Shown here one piece after another: positions 1-10,998 of a DNA stretch of 64,000 bases (position 1 is its first letter; each line of letters begins with the position of its first letter). The translations under genes and the position numbers were made by a program. The notes under the pieces were generated by a model. It saw only the letters and a program-made list of their open reading frames with translations. It searched no databases and had not been told where the DNA came from. Location of the stretch: NCBI GenBank assembly GCA_026027325.1, contig JAMSLZ010000014.1, positions 124,001 to 188,000 on the forward strand, given 5' to 3'. The DNA comes from Actinomucor elegans. Lineage: Eukaryota; Mucoromycota; Mucoromycetes; Mucorales; Mucoraceae.

Positions 1-329
1 TTCATAATCAGAGATTCAAGTTATTACTACTATTATGAGGCAAATATAATTTTGTGGGGGTATGATATTCTAACTTACGCTCATTTGTAAAGAATTCGGG
101 ATGCGCATGCTGATATAATCTACAAGCAAAACCACCTAAAAGAGGGAGAGTCTAGATATACCATATAAGAACAAACAAGGTTAATGATTTCTTGGTCTTT
201 ACTGGTTGCTTCAAATCAACATTTTCTTACCACACTAAGGAACGAATTGATAAATACGCCTGATCTGAGAGAAAGACATCCATAACAGCTGTTCTTGAAC
301 GTTTTATAATTACTTTTATCTTCTTTCAT
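1..329 (-). CDS. Tetraspan membrane protein, copy 1 (partial, cut by window edge)
   Basis: This is the 5' part of a gene read leftward. Exon 1 is 231-329 (ATG at 329) and exon 2 is 79-151; the window ends inside intron 2. It encodes residues 1-57 of the same protein as the complete copy at 3196-4091, and the 329 bases are identical to that copy, intron included. The N-terminus has a C-x-x-C-L motif followed by a hydrophobic segment, a pattern typical of small four-helix membrane proteins that are numerous in Mucoromycota (family knowledge; no symbol known to me). Whether the copy is intact beyond the edge cannot be seen. Confidence 0.7.
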
Positions 330-703
330 TTTTTTCTTCTTTTTTTTCAAGTAACACCAAATCTACACGCCTCTATTTATACTCATAAAAATAAACGTTT
401 AAACCTCTTTATTATGAGTCAACTACCCATTAAATACAAATTATGTTCCGCATGAGAAAGTAATAGAAGTCAGCTCCGGTTTGTGACACTTGGTACAGGG
501 GCAGTAATACCCTTTATCTAGTTAAATATCATTATTTCTTAGTTTAGTGTAATATTTTAGGCATATAAACTTTATTCAGGGAAATCTGAAACTTTAATCA
601 TCAAATATTCATGAAAGCCTTGGATTTTTATAATATGCAAATATGAACAAAAGCTTTGATAGCTGTATCAGATGAAACAGGCCATTCTAAGCAGGATTAC
701 TAT

Positions 704-755
704 TCAGATGTGATATTTGAACGGGCTCGACTGAGAAGTCTAAGGACCTAAAGAT
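704..755 (+). repeat. Dispersed CAGATG-type motif (copy a)
   Basis: TTCAGATGTGATATTTGA begins a member of the short degenerate intergenic motif described in the findings. A GGCTCGACTGAGAAG block follows at the usual spacing. It sits in the upstream half of the long direct repeat, so its partner at 4474-4530 is a duplicate, not an independent copy. Confidence 0.5.
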
Positions 756-894
756 CTAACAAAATTGATAAAAAAAACATGCTTTAATTTACAGCCAAAG
801 GTCAATGTATTATACAATGGCTCTAATTTTGTTGGATAATGTTTCCGATAGAAATAGTAACTCATTATGAACATGTAAAAGATACGGAACATTC

Positions 895-2890
895 CTTCCT
901 ACATCAGAAGACAGTTCCATAGGCTCAGTTAGCCCGGTTTATCGGTACTACCTTGGCTACTCATCTTGACAATCAGCAAGCACACTTCAGAGCCCGCCAT
1001 CTTTTAATACAACTCAATCAATCGCGCCATCGTCAAACTTCAATAGTCAATGCGCGAATACAGAAGGAGCTTTTGTGGTAAACTACAAAATTGAACAAAT
1101 GGAATGGACGCCATCTACTTTCTCAATTGTCACTCACACAGGTACTTACCGACTCGTCAGACCATATGGCAACAATTCGATTCAGGGTGCATGCTAACCC
1201 AGAGAACAAATACTTCACATTAACAAGAAGGAACTACTAGTTATCCAAAAACCATATCAATATATTCGTATCCCGCCACACTATCATGGTATATATACAA
1301 TATTTCAGCCATTGCTTATATAAAAAAATTTCAGTGGAACCAAAACATCGGCGTTAAAGCGCATTGCATTGAACATTTGAACATACTACTTTCGGGACTA
1401 CATATAGCTCTCGATGCTATACGTTCCCTCACAGCTGAATCCAGCAGATGTGCTGTCTCACATACTACAGAACCAAATCGATGGCCACTCCCTCCGCCAA
1501 TTTTCGGGTGGCTCGATCGGATATAGGGCCTCTACCATCTCGACTTCTTCGCATCTCACTGCAATTATCAATTACCAACCATCGTGTCATGGAATTATCA
1601 TCCTCAAGTAATATGGATCAAAGCATTCAGCTGATAATATACTCTTCTTCCAGGTCAAATCCACTTGACTCCTTCATGGAACTTATTACTCCGGACTCTT
1701 CAGACCCTACTTCGCCATAGATACCCAGTAACTTTAGTCGCTCCAAATCAGCCCATCGCACTGTGGTATCCGCTAGCCCTGTAACTAACCATATGTCCTC
1801 CTTGTATCTTATATATTCTCAAAAAACTAAACAACGAGTCCGAACCTATCCTCCAGAAGAACAAGCAATATAGTCTGCTAGCGTGGAACCTTTATTAAAG
1901 CGCCTTCGTCTCTCCGACTCTGCTATACCTATCATGGATGCTCCTCGTCCAGATTACAAACAAGACCGGTATAAATAATTGTCTTTTGTCACTTGGTACC
2001 AGTTTTGCGAACTCGGCCCTCTAACACCTTCCATCCATAATTTGCTCAACTTTCTAGCCTATAACCATTTTTTAAAAAAATGGAAAAATTCTGTCACGCT
2101 CAACTATGCTACTACTATTATACAACTTTATTCCGTTGCTGGTCGAAATCTTATTAGAGAATCGAATGTGTTCATTCGACTCTGTAAAGGCTTAAAAGCT
2201 AGTAATATTTTACCTCTCAAATCTTAGGATTACGATATTACTCCAGCTCTAGAACATCTTATTTCCTTAAATTCTAACGAACAACCATTTCTTGAGCACC
2301 TCACTGCTAAGACAGCATGATTCCTAGCCTTGGTTGGTTTCTTACACCATTCGATATAAAACGAATTGATTTGTCTCAATGCTCGGTTTCTACTAACAAA
2401 ATTGTAAAATTGGTGGTTGTGGCTTCCAAAGAAAAAAGGTTTGGTTCTCGTATTACTAAAACTATTACAATACATCAGCATTTCAATGATCTTTTGTGCC
2501 CGGCTCTAGCGTATTTATCCTATCAATCGCGCATCGCTTCCGATAACGCACCTACACCTCATCCTGTGTTTGTTGGAGTCACAATAAACGCTTTGTTTCG
2601 TAACTTCAATAATCACTATATCGCTATTGGACGAGCGAATCTCAAAACATATACAATCAACCATGCAATTCGTCTCTCGCCTGCCTGGTACCCATATTCC
2701 AAAAGCCTGTGCTTTAGGTTCCACATTGGCTGCACGATCTGGTGCCTCAGTCGAGGAAATTACGGTCCAAGGCAATTGATTCTCGAAGGAAATATTTGAA
2801 CAATTTTATCGCATCTCGGTCACAACCGCTAATGATTTCACTAAAGCCACTCTGAATACACAACAAAGATCACCAAGCTCGGAGTGTAAT
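895..2890 (+). mobile_element. Decayed DIRS-like (tyrosine-recombinase) retroelement
   Basis: Read across frames, the plus strand shows degraded pieces of one element in order. First, about 900-1260, is an RNase H-like stretch with TDSSDH and then ENKYFTLTRR, like the HIN-KEL region of DIRS elements. Second, about 1410-1740, is the segment typical downstream of DIRS RNase H: YVPSQLNPADV, then in a shifted frame LDR-x-GLYHLDFFASH and QLP-x-VSWN. Third, about 1979-2880, is a tyrosine-recombinase-like region. Several frameshifts and stops break it, so it is dead. No terminal repeats were identified, so the limits are approximate. It lies between the two direct copies of the tetraspan gene region. 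Confidence 0.75.
1979..2880 (+). pseudogene. Tyrosine recombinase remnant of the DIRS-like element
   Basis: The longest open part is 2317-2799, where DIKRIDLSQCSVS is followed by SKEKRFGSRITK and LCPALAYLSYQSRIA. This order matches the C-terminal catalytic half of DIRS/PAT-type tyrosine recombinases. From about 2700 the similarity continues in another frame, with ACALGSTLAARSGASV and EIFEQFYRIS. A TGA stop sits where the family normally has tryptophan. The upstream part (1979-2300) is hydrophobic-helix rich and also broken by stops. No function remains. Confidence 0.72.
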
Positions 2891-3195
2891 AGATATACAT
2901 ACGACTTTAACTTAACTGCATATCATGCAGCCTAGATATTTGATGAAATAAATCTCTTTAGACAAATCCCATTTCAAAGACATAACGGCTTAGTATGTTA
3001 TGCTAAAAATGAACTACTGCATTTATCTATTACGACTGATGCTAAACTGGCTTTTTTAATGAAAATACTTGACAGTAACAATCATGCATTTCACATTCTA
3101 GATCTGATCATTTATTGATAGATAAAATACAATATCAACTATGTATTATATACAAGATAGCGAATTGTTGCTTAACATACGATATGCACTTAAAG
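2891..3195. other. Intergenic, nothing recognised
   Basis: This AT-rich stretch lies between the end of the retroelement similarity and the stop codon of the tetraspan gene. I see no ORF, repeat end or RNA signal I can support. The missing terminal repeat of the element could lie here. Confidence 0.5.
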
Positions 3196-4091
3196 CTATT
3201 TCTCTTTTGGACCATTATTTGAATGAAATGCAAGATATTTCTCATATTTATGTGCAACGTATGCAGCGTAAATCTAATAAAGCTGTTAGTATAAATGAAC
3301 AGCGCGGTTTTATAGTAAGAGTAGTATTAATACCTGGTACGCATAAGTGGCTGTTGCAATACTTCCAACGAAAATCGAAATATAGATCCACGGATTCTTA
3401 ATAAAGAAATCAGCATCTACTTCGTTCATATTCGCTTCATAATCTTCAGGTTTCAATGTAGCAAGTCTCTCGCTGCTATTATACCAATAATATATACATT
3501 CCAAAAGCGCAAAAGGCGTTGTAATAACATCAAACCATAGATAGTTTCTATAATACTTTATCAGCCTTGGAGATTTCTATTTAGCATATCAGTATTGGCA
3601 CATTGACATTAGTATTTTTCAATAACAAACAATCTTACTTTGTAACATCCTATCATACTAACTATTTCCATCGTATTGGCAACTACTGTGAATGCATTAA
3701 CAGGATCGCTCATATACGGTACTGTAAAATGGTAATATCTATAAACAAATGGGGTTGCTAAATTCATAATCAGAGATTCAAGTTATTACTACTATTATGA
3801 GGCAAATATAATTTTGTGGGGGTATGATATTCTAACTTACGCTCATTTGTAAAGAATTCGGGATGCGCATGCTGATATAATCTACAAGCAAAACCACCTA
3901 AAAGAGGGAGAGTCTAGATATACCATATAAGAACAAACAAGGTTAATGATTTCTTGGTCTTTACTGGTTGCTTCAAATCAACATTTTCTTACCACACTAA
4001 GGAACGAATTGATAAATACGCCTGATCTGAGAGAAAGACATCCATAACAGCTGTTCTTGAACGTTTTATAATTACTTTTATCTTCTTTCAT
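3196..4091 (-). CDS. Tetraspan membrane protein, complete copy
   Basis: Five exons read leftward: 3993-4091, 3841-3913, 3639-3757, 3334-3576, 3196-3273, giving 203 residues with all phases consistent. Four hydrophobic segments are visible: about residues 16-45 (starting with CYGCLSLR), 75-97, 108-129 and 158-180. The tail is short and charged (ends GPKEK). The C-x-x-C-L entry to the first helix and this length are characteristic of a large, uncharacterised family of small integral membrane proteins in Mucoromycota. An unaided reading could start exon 1 at 4045, but that start runs into a stop after splicing, so the ATG at 4091 is preferred. The role is unknown. A second copy of its 5' half sits at 1-329. 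Confidence 0.8.
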
Positions 4092-4648
4092 GTTTTTCTT
4101 CTTTTTTTTTTCAAGTAACTAACACCAAATCTACACGCCTCTATTTATACTCACAAAAATGAACCATTACACCTCTTTATTATGAGTCAATTTATTATGA
4201 GTCAACTATTCATTGAATACAAGAGATGCTCCGCACGAGAAAGTAATGGAAGCCAGCTCCGGTTTGTGATACTTAATACAGGGACAGTAATACCTTTTAT
4301 CCATTATTTCTTGGTTTAGTGTAATATTTTAGGCATATAAACTTTATTCAGGGAAATCTGAAACTTTAGTTATCAGATATTCATGAAAGCCTTGGATTTT
4401 TATAATATGCAAATATGAACAAAAGCTTTGATAGCTGTATCAGATGAAACAGGTTATTCTAAGCAGGCTACTATTCAGATGTGACATTTGAACGGGCTCG
4501 ACTGAGAAGTCTAAGGACCTAAAGATCTAACAAAATTGATAAAAAAAACATGCTTTAATTTACAGCCAAAGGTCAATGTATTATACAATGGCTCTAATTT
4601 TGTTGGATAACGTTTCTGGTAGAAACAGTAACACATTATGAACATGTA
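3763..4648. repeat. Long direct repeat, copy 2
   Basis: This is the partner of 1-877. It starts inside intron 2 of the complete tetraspan gene only because the window edge truncates copy 1 there; the true duplication may extend further. A local duplication of TTTATTATGAGTCAA is present near 4180-4205 and absent from copy 1. Confidence 0.93.
4474..4530 (+). repeat. Dispersed CAGATG-type motif (copy b)
   Basis: TTCAGATGTGACATTTGAAC starts this member, followed by GGGCTCGACTGAGAAG. It is duplicated from, or to, the copy at 704-755 as part of the long repeat. Confidence 0.5.
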
Positions 4649-7419
4649 TATGCACTTTAAATATCATAAAATAATCTATTGTTTACGTATTTCGACCTCG
4701 ATTAAATATCATACGTGGTTTGTGGTTCGTGTTCGGAAAACTAAATCTATCAGAACCTTATGAACGTTTCAGTTGTGCACGAGCTTGATTAGAATACTTG
4801 GATGGTGGTAGAAATGGAAAGTAATGGTGAAGATTTTTAGCTGACTATATAAACTTACTGAGCTAGTAAGATAAGAATGGGATACAAGTGAGCAATAAAT
4901 GTCCAAAGTCAAACTTAATGAGAAGGGTTAATTTTCCACATTCAATATTAATTGACCTTGATTCAATGCAAATTGATTGTGAAGAGCTAGTATCTTTAGT
5001 CTATACTGTCATTATATATCATGATAATAATAAAAAAAATAGTTAACATAAATAGAAGGCACCTCATAAGTATAATAGATATCCATAGAATTACTTTTTC
5101 TAAAGAAACAATCGTTTTCATACAAGATAGGAGGTCTTTCAAATTATACATAGATGACATTAAGATCAAATTGGTGTCAAGTGGTCTATGTAGCCAGGTT
5201 GACTATCGGAAAGCGTATATGTCTCAAAGAAATTTGAAACCGCTCCATAAGGTTGCAGAACACCACATGTAACGCAATATACGCAGTAAAATAGAGTAGA
5301 GCGAAAATGAAGGAACTTAAATTGCATCTATAGATATCAAGGCAAGACATTAAAGAAAAAAATGTATACTACTACAATGTCAGAAGAATAAATTGATTTA
5401 CAACGAAAGATATGGGCACTGTTTTCGACTGAGATGGATTTCAATACGTAGTAATGCAATGATAGTGCTTTTTTGTGCCAGTATTTTTAAGTGACTTTCG
5501 AGAAGTGCTATGCTTTTCATATTTTATCAAGTATAAGTCATATCCTTCAAAAGTGAGTATAACATTTACTTGTAACTATTAGTATGTTCTTCACCAACTA
5601 TATAAAAACTGTCTTCGTCTAATTTATTGTATATACAAAAGTCTTGCGAAAAGAAAGACTGCAGCCAAGAATATAGAATGTTGTATGATCGCAGTCGAGA
5701 TGTTATTTGTACAACTTATACTCTACGAGTACTTGCTGAGTTAGCCTCATATATAATAAGCTGCTCTTTAATTTCGTTATGTATAAATCCAATGTAGTAG
5801 TAGCAACAAGAATCACCATCTTTCTAGCTAGATTACATCGCCAATTTATTATATATTAGGTGGTATTCGCTTTTGTTTATATCGTCTCGAAAAAGCAATG
5901 TCAGTGTGATTCTACGAGTTATTTTGTACTAATGTTATTTCTATTGGGGATACTTGTCAGTCTGCAGAACGAACGAAGTAATATTGTGTCATAAGTCAGG
6001 TTCTAGTTTGCCATGGATGAGGCTAACTCCTGAGCAACGCTAAGTAAAGGGCTTCCATATACAATATCCTACACTGTCTTATATTACTGCTAGGTATTCG
6101 GGTTGTTATGCTTCATAGGTGTTGCACGTACCTTAACACGAGAGTGCATAGGTAGACATTTGTAACACGTCGTATCTAATCCGTTTGCTATATGTGGGAT
6201 GAGTGGGTTTATTTGTGATAATAATATTAGAAAGTAAAAGGCGCTGATATGCTTACAAAGAATATGAAAAGCAGCAAGTAAAAGAAGCAATCCACATAAA
6301 ATTCCCAACCTATACAGTGGTACTCATGTCATTCAATTTTTTAAAGGAACTCGATATAATTTAACAAGGATACATCTAACAGAAGATTCCGTAGCTAATA
6401 TTCACATAATCTAGGTATACAACTTACGCAGAGTATACTTAATAAGGCTGTTAGAAAAGACGAACAATGCGATATACTATTTACTTGCTGAGAATAGATG
6501 CATAATGCAGTATCTTCAATGTAAAGCAAACCAGTGTATATATCTAAACTTACCAAAGGAAATACAATAGGAATGAAGGAAGTGTAATATTATTCAATAC
6601 GCAAGGAAATTTTATATAAACGTCGCTAAAATGCTTTTATTGCCCCTACCTCTCTCGGCCGATCTCAGTCAATCATATCTGATTTTGGTTTACTCCATTT
6701 TCAGAATGTACTGTTTCCTCTTGTATAGTAATAGATTAACTCGGGTCCATTGAATAACACTCGCGATTTCTAATGATATGCAAAATAAATAAAAAGCATA
6801 TAATGTTACCTGACCGCAGTGATCTATTTTTTTTGAATGTATAATCTCGTAGAGAGGAATATCACCAAGTTAAATGCGGTTAAACAATGTCCTATAGGAT
6901 GCAAGAAACCATTTTCCGCGCCCTTTTGCTGCTACTGCTTCTCAAACCAGTTCTTTTCGGCAAAAAATGTCGGAATACATCTTGGTAATAACTTAATTTC
7001 CTATGGCTCGTGTAATATTAGTAAAGCTGGAATGTTATGCAGACGATTAATATAAAGTTCTTCTAAGAATAAAATCCATGGAACTTTATTACTGCTGCTT
7101 TATTGTATTGATTTTTATTGGCCACCCTCTCTGTATTTGCATTACATCTTTTTAGAAAGCATAAATAAGTACGGCTCGATAAAATTCAGGTTTTTTGTTT
7201 TTTATAACAGAAACATGTTATTCAGGTGGGCAATATCACAAAATGTCAGTTACACTTGGTGTAAATGTAGCCATAGATCGTGAAACGGAGAGCGCATATG
7301 GTGAGTTACAAAATGAGCGCAGCTAGAAATCGTTTGCAACACCCGTCATTATAAAATGGCAGCTTCACTTCTTTTCCCTCAAGACATTCTCTTTCTTTTC
7401 ATTCACTTGAATAATAATA
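4649..7419. other. Intergenic, no gene supported
   Basis: About 2.8 kb of AT-rich sequence. The only open frames (5021-5272, 6837-7055 on plus; 6090-6308 on minus) are short, have no recognisable motif and no convincing splice partners. The last few hundred bases serve as the upstream region of the sulfotransferase-like gene; a pyrimidine-rich stretch lies at 7366-7405. Confidence 0.5.
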
Positions 7420-8119
7420 ATGGCTCCTCTTGAGGTTATTGGTGTAGGTCATGGACGTACTGGTACAGACAGTCTTCGTATTGCTTTGAATACGCTCGGG
7501 TAAGTAAAAAAAAAATGGCAACTGCGGCAACGATGCACTGACAAAGTATTGCAGTTATAACACACACCACATGAAGTCCTTCTTCATGGACCCTACTTTG
7601 GACATGGATCAATTCCATGACGCTGCTGACAACCCTGATGAAGCTGACTGGGACAAAATGTATGAAAACTATACTGCTGCTGTTGACTGGCCCACTGTTC
7701 GCTTTTATAAGGATTTGATGGTCAAGTACCCCGATGCCAAGTACATTTTGACGGTGCGCGATGCCGATAGCTGGTACAAGTCTTGCAAGAATACCATTTA
7801 CGCTGTGAACCAAAGAGATGCCTCCAATGATCCCAAGTTTGCCCAATTTAAACGTATGGTACGTAAAGTTTCTGAAGATACTGGTATTGTGGACCCAGAA
7901 AGATTCCATGATGAAGAAGCTATCAAGAAAGGCTTCCTTGAACACAATGAAGAAGTCAAGCGTGTTATTCCTGCTGATAAATTACTTATTATGGAGCTTG
8001 GTGAAGGTTGGGAGAGATTATGCAAATTCCTTGGTAAAGAGGTTCCTGACATGCCTTATCCTAAAGTCAACTCGACTGAAGAGTTTGTTAGATTGCAAAT
8101 GCAAAGATCTATTGAATGA
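7420..8119 (+). CDS. Sulfotransferase-family P-loop protein
   Basis: Two exons (7420-7499, 7555-8119) encode 214 residues. The N-terminus has VIGVGHGRTGTDSLRIAL, a P-loop-like PAPS-binding motif of the fungal sulfotransferase-like family (Pfam Sulfotransfer_4 type). The middle has ILTVRDADSWYKS, the conserved Arg-Asp/Trp-Tyr segment of that family. These proteins are annotated as sulfotransferases or NAD-dependent epimerase-like P-loop proteins, but substrates are mostly unknown. No signal peptide is seen, so it is probably cytosolic. The start is the first ATG after a pyrimidine-rich leader, and the short exon 1 gives the full P-loop. Confidence 0.85.
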
Positions 8120-9056
8120 GCACAGTAATAAATAAAATATACCTTCGTTGTTTTTTTTATGTAAGATGATTGCGTATTATGAGACCATGAGTCGTGCACA
8201 ACTTTATTTGGGTTATACAAATAATGTTTGGTACGCGTTACCCTTGAATTGTACCTTTCATACAGGATTCAGTGGTACAGTAACTCTTAAAATGTTGAAA
8301 GTGATCTAGACACTGGTTTTTAGTGGATGATGAAGGGTGTGTATATACTCAGTAGTAACAGGCCACATTGTTAGTAAGCAATAGCCGATTACTACCATCA
8401 AGCCTTTAAAAGATCGACCTTTATTTATAGATGGTAAGAATCGTGTCTGTGCGCGCTTTAACTTCACTAGGTGAAACTCAATCATTTACCATCTATCACA
8501 AGAAATATGCTTAGAGGTGGGATGTATAATCCAAAGACTAGGTAGGTACACATAAGATATTTTCCTTATTAGGCTCGAGATACACTATGTTCACATATAT
8601 TCACTTATAATAATTACCAGGTTAACCATATACCTTTTTTTATAGTAATCTATAGGTAAATAAAGGACATTTGGACTACATCCTAGATTTAGCGTGTCTG
8701 TGATTGGCTGAAGTGTTTGTGAATTGAGATATAGAAGAGGTTTTTATCGGTTTAGCTTGAACAACTATTATTCTTATCGAAATAAAACATATAAAGCATT
8801 AATAATAATTGAATGTGGCTGTAATTCATAAATGACTAAAACGTAGAGTGTGTCTTGTAGAAAAAGAGCTGTAGAATCAAAAGGTTGACTTACCAAAAAA
8901 AAAAAAAAAAAAAAAAAAAGAAAAAGAAAAAGAAAAAAAAGTAAAATGAGAATGTATTTTGTACATAAAACTATTCCAAACCTTTTCCGTCTAATTAATT
9001 GATTGGTTTAATGGTTCAGAGTAATGGTTATTTGTTCCTCTTTCTAAAGGTAGAAA
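8120..9056. other. Intergenic with A-rich tract
   Basis: There are no coding signals. A long A/AAAAG tract lies at 8895-8940. The first part is the 3' flank of the sulfotransferase-like gene, with AATAAA-like signals just after the stop codon. Confidence 0.5.
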
Positions 9057-9249
9057 ATGTTGCTACGTAATAAAAAAAATAATCGACCTGAGGTGGAAGT
9101 TGATTTAGCTGCGCTTCTAACCAAGGTTGATATTCGTAAGGTTTTATTCTACTTAAGTGTGTTTTATGAGTTTTTTTTCCCTTCCTTCAGACGGCATTAT
9201 AAAAGAGAATTGGCATAAAACTAGATTTCAATTGTGCATCCATTTTTGA
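9057..9249 (+). CDS. Possible 45-aa spliced small ORF
   Basis: Exons 9057-9135 and 9191-9249 join in phase across a 55-nt intron with a GTAAGG donor, a long pyrimidine run and a TTCAG acceptor. The product has a basic start (MLLRNKKNN), an acidic/hydrophobic centre (PEVEVDLAALLTKVDI) and ends FQLCIHF. Coding-like composition and good splice signals support it. The very small size and lack of any recognised homologue are against it. It ends 124 bases before the start of the NAPE-PLD-like gene, so it might instead be an upstream ORF in that transcript. Confidence 0.4.
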
Positions 9250-9273
9250 ATTTGTGTAATTTTTTGACTTGAA

Positions 9274-9303
9274 AGGGCGCATTTTCGCCCGAAAATCCGC
9301 ACC
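9274..9303. promoter_or_regulatory. E2F-like palindrome upstream of NAPE-PLD-like gene
   Basis: The 16-base inverted repeat ATTTTCGCCCGAAAAT (9281-9296) has 7-base arms and resembles a double E2F site. It is flanked by GGGCGC and TCCGCACC in an otherwise AT-rich gap, about 75-90 bases before the ATG at 9373. That it binds E2F is inferred. Confidence 0.4.
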
Positions 9304-9372
9304 TTTGTTCATTGTCAAATCTGATAGAGATAGGCAGGTCCCGTTTCTTTTTTTTTTCTTTTTTCCTTCACT

Positions 9373-10904
9373 ATGTTCCGCCGTACAACTAAAGTGTTAT
9401 TAGCTACAACGGCGTTATTTCCAATGTCTACAGTCTATGCTCAAGGAAACAAAGATCACCATGACGGTAATAAATTCAAAAATCCCTGGCCGTCTTTTGT
9501 GCCATTTGGTTTCGCATCGATTTTCAAATTGATGACTACCATGGATCTCAGTGGAACCGAGAAAAAGATTCGGTCTATAGACATTCCCGAGAAAATGCAG
9601 GTCAATTGGGATTTAATCAATAAGAAGACTGAGAAGTTAAACGATGAAATTACTGCTACCTGGCTAGGACAGTAAGAAGGTTATTTTATAATTTAATTAC
9701 GGGCTGACATTTAACCTTGGTAGTGCTTGTATCTTTTTGCAGATGAGAGGTTTTAATGTCATCTTTGATCCCATCTTCTCAGACAGGTAAAGACTTCTCA
9801 GAAATGAAGCCTTTTGATCCAAAAGAGCTCATTTTTTGTATAGATGCGCCCCTGTACAATTTGCTGGCCCCAAACGTTATACCGAAACGCCTTGTGATTT
9901 GGCTGAACTTCCAAAGATCGATGCCGTAATTATCTCTCATAACCAGTAAGGTATAATGTATGAAGCAGTTCCTATTACAAACTAAGCACACCTATAGTTA
10001 CGATCATATGGATTTAGGCACCATTCAACAGCTTGACAAACTTCATCCTGATTGCAAGTTTTATGTGCCATTGGGAAACAAGAAATGGTTCAAACTATCC
10101 AATAAGCTGGATAGCCAAGGTAATGAACGCGTGATTGAATTGGATTGGTGGGACAGTATCAACTTGCAAAAGACTGCGCAAAAAACAGAACTAAGATTTA
10201 CCTGTACGCCTTGCCAGCATCAGTCGGGTAGAACACCGTTTGATTTAGATAAAACGCTGTGGGCCTCTTGGTGCGTAGAAGGTCTGGATGAAACTGGAAA
10301 TGCCACAAAAGGCAAAGTTTTCTTTGGAGGGTATGTATATAATTTTACATGTATGGTTAATAATAATAATAATTGTAATAATAATGCTATCTTCATTAGT
10401 GACACTGGTTATCGTACTATTCCTGCTGGAACAAAGCCTGAATTACAGCACGATTATGGTTTTTTGGATAGCCTGCCTCATTGTCCCGCTTTCAAAGGTT
10501 TGGTTATGGATTATATCATATAGTGTGCTCATACTGTTATATATATAGAGATCGGCGAGAAGGTGGGTCCATTTGATTTGGCTTTGATTCCTATTGGCGC
10601 CTATTCACCAAGATGGTTCATGTCTGCCGTTCACTGCTCACCAGAAGATGCTGTAGATCTTCATAGGGATGTGAAGAGCAAACACTCAGTACGTAAATTC
10701 AAGTACTATCCATAGCATACTAAATAAATTGAATAGATTGCTATTCATTGGGGCACTTATGTTTTAACAGATGAACCTGTTCAAGATCCTCCCAAACGAT
10801 TAGAAGCGGCAATGACTAAACGTGGGTTAGATACTAGGGATTTTGGCGTCCTCCCATTGGGTGGCAGTTTCACCACCACTACTGCTAAAACAGCGTCAGA
10901 GTAG
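9373..10904 (+). CDS. NAPE-PLD-like metallo-beta-lactamase-fold hydrolase
   Basis: Seven exons: 9373-9671, 9724-9786, 9844-9945, 9998-10330, 10400-10497, 10549-10688, 10737-10904, giving 400 residues. The protein follows N-acyl-phosphatidylethanolamine phospholipase D (yeast Fmp30 type) along its length: [28 protein letters not shown], the zinc motif SHNHYDHMD (His153, His155, Asp157, His158), [35 protein letters not shown] and AIHWGT. The family releases N-acylethanolamines from membrane phospholipids using two zinc ions. The N-terminus is basic and then hydrophobic up to STVYAQ, which fits a membrane anchor or organelle/secretory targeting. All internal phases agree. The HutD fusion gene follows after only 94 bases. 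Confidence 0.93.
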
Positions 10905-10998
10905 TTTTTGTAATATTTACTAAATATCTAGATTAATAAAATTTTCCTTTTCATTCTACTTTTTTCTTTTTTTCTTTTTTTCTTTATTATTATTAAAA

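Larger units (their letters stand above)
1..877. repeat. Long direct repeat, copy 1
   Basis: Bases 1-877 recur at 3763-4648 in the same orientation. The unit holds the first two exons of the tetraspan gene and about 550 bp of its upstream region. The first 329 bases are identical between copies. From the start codon outward the copies differ at many positions, mostly C/T or A/G transitions plus small indels. Similarity stops abruptly at AACATGTA. Confidence 0.93.

Noticed and set aside
4043..4045. Alternative ATG for the tetraspan gene
   Set aside because: After splicing at 3993/3913 this frame meets a stop at the junction; the ATG at 4091 gives the family-like protein.
5021..5272. 83-codon frame upstream of the sulfotransferase-like gene
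   Set aside because: Lys/Ile-rich AT-driven composition and no recognisable domain.
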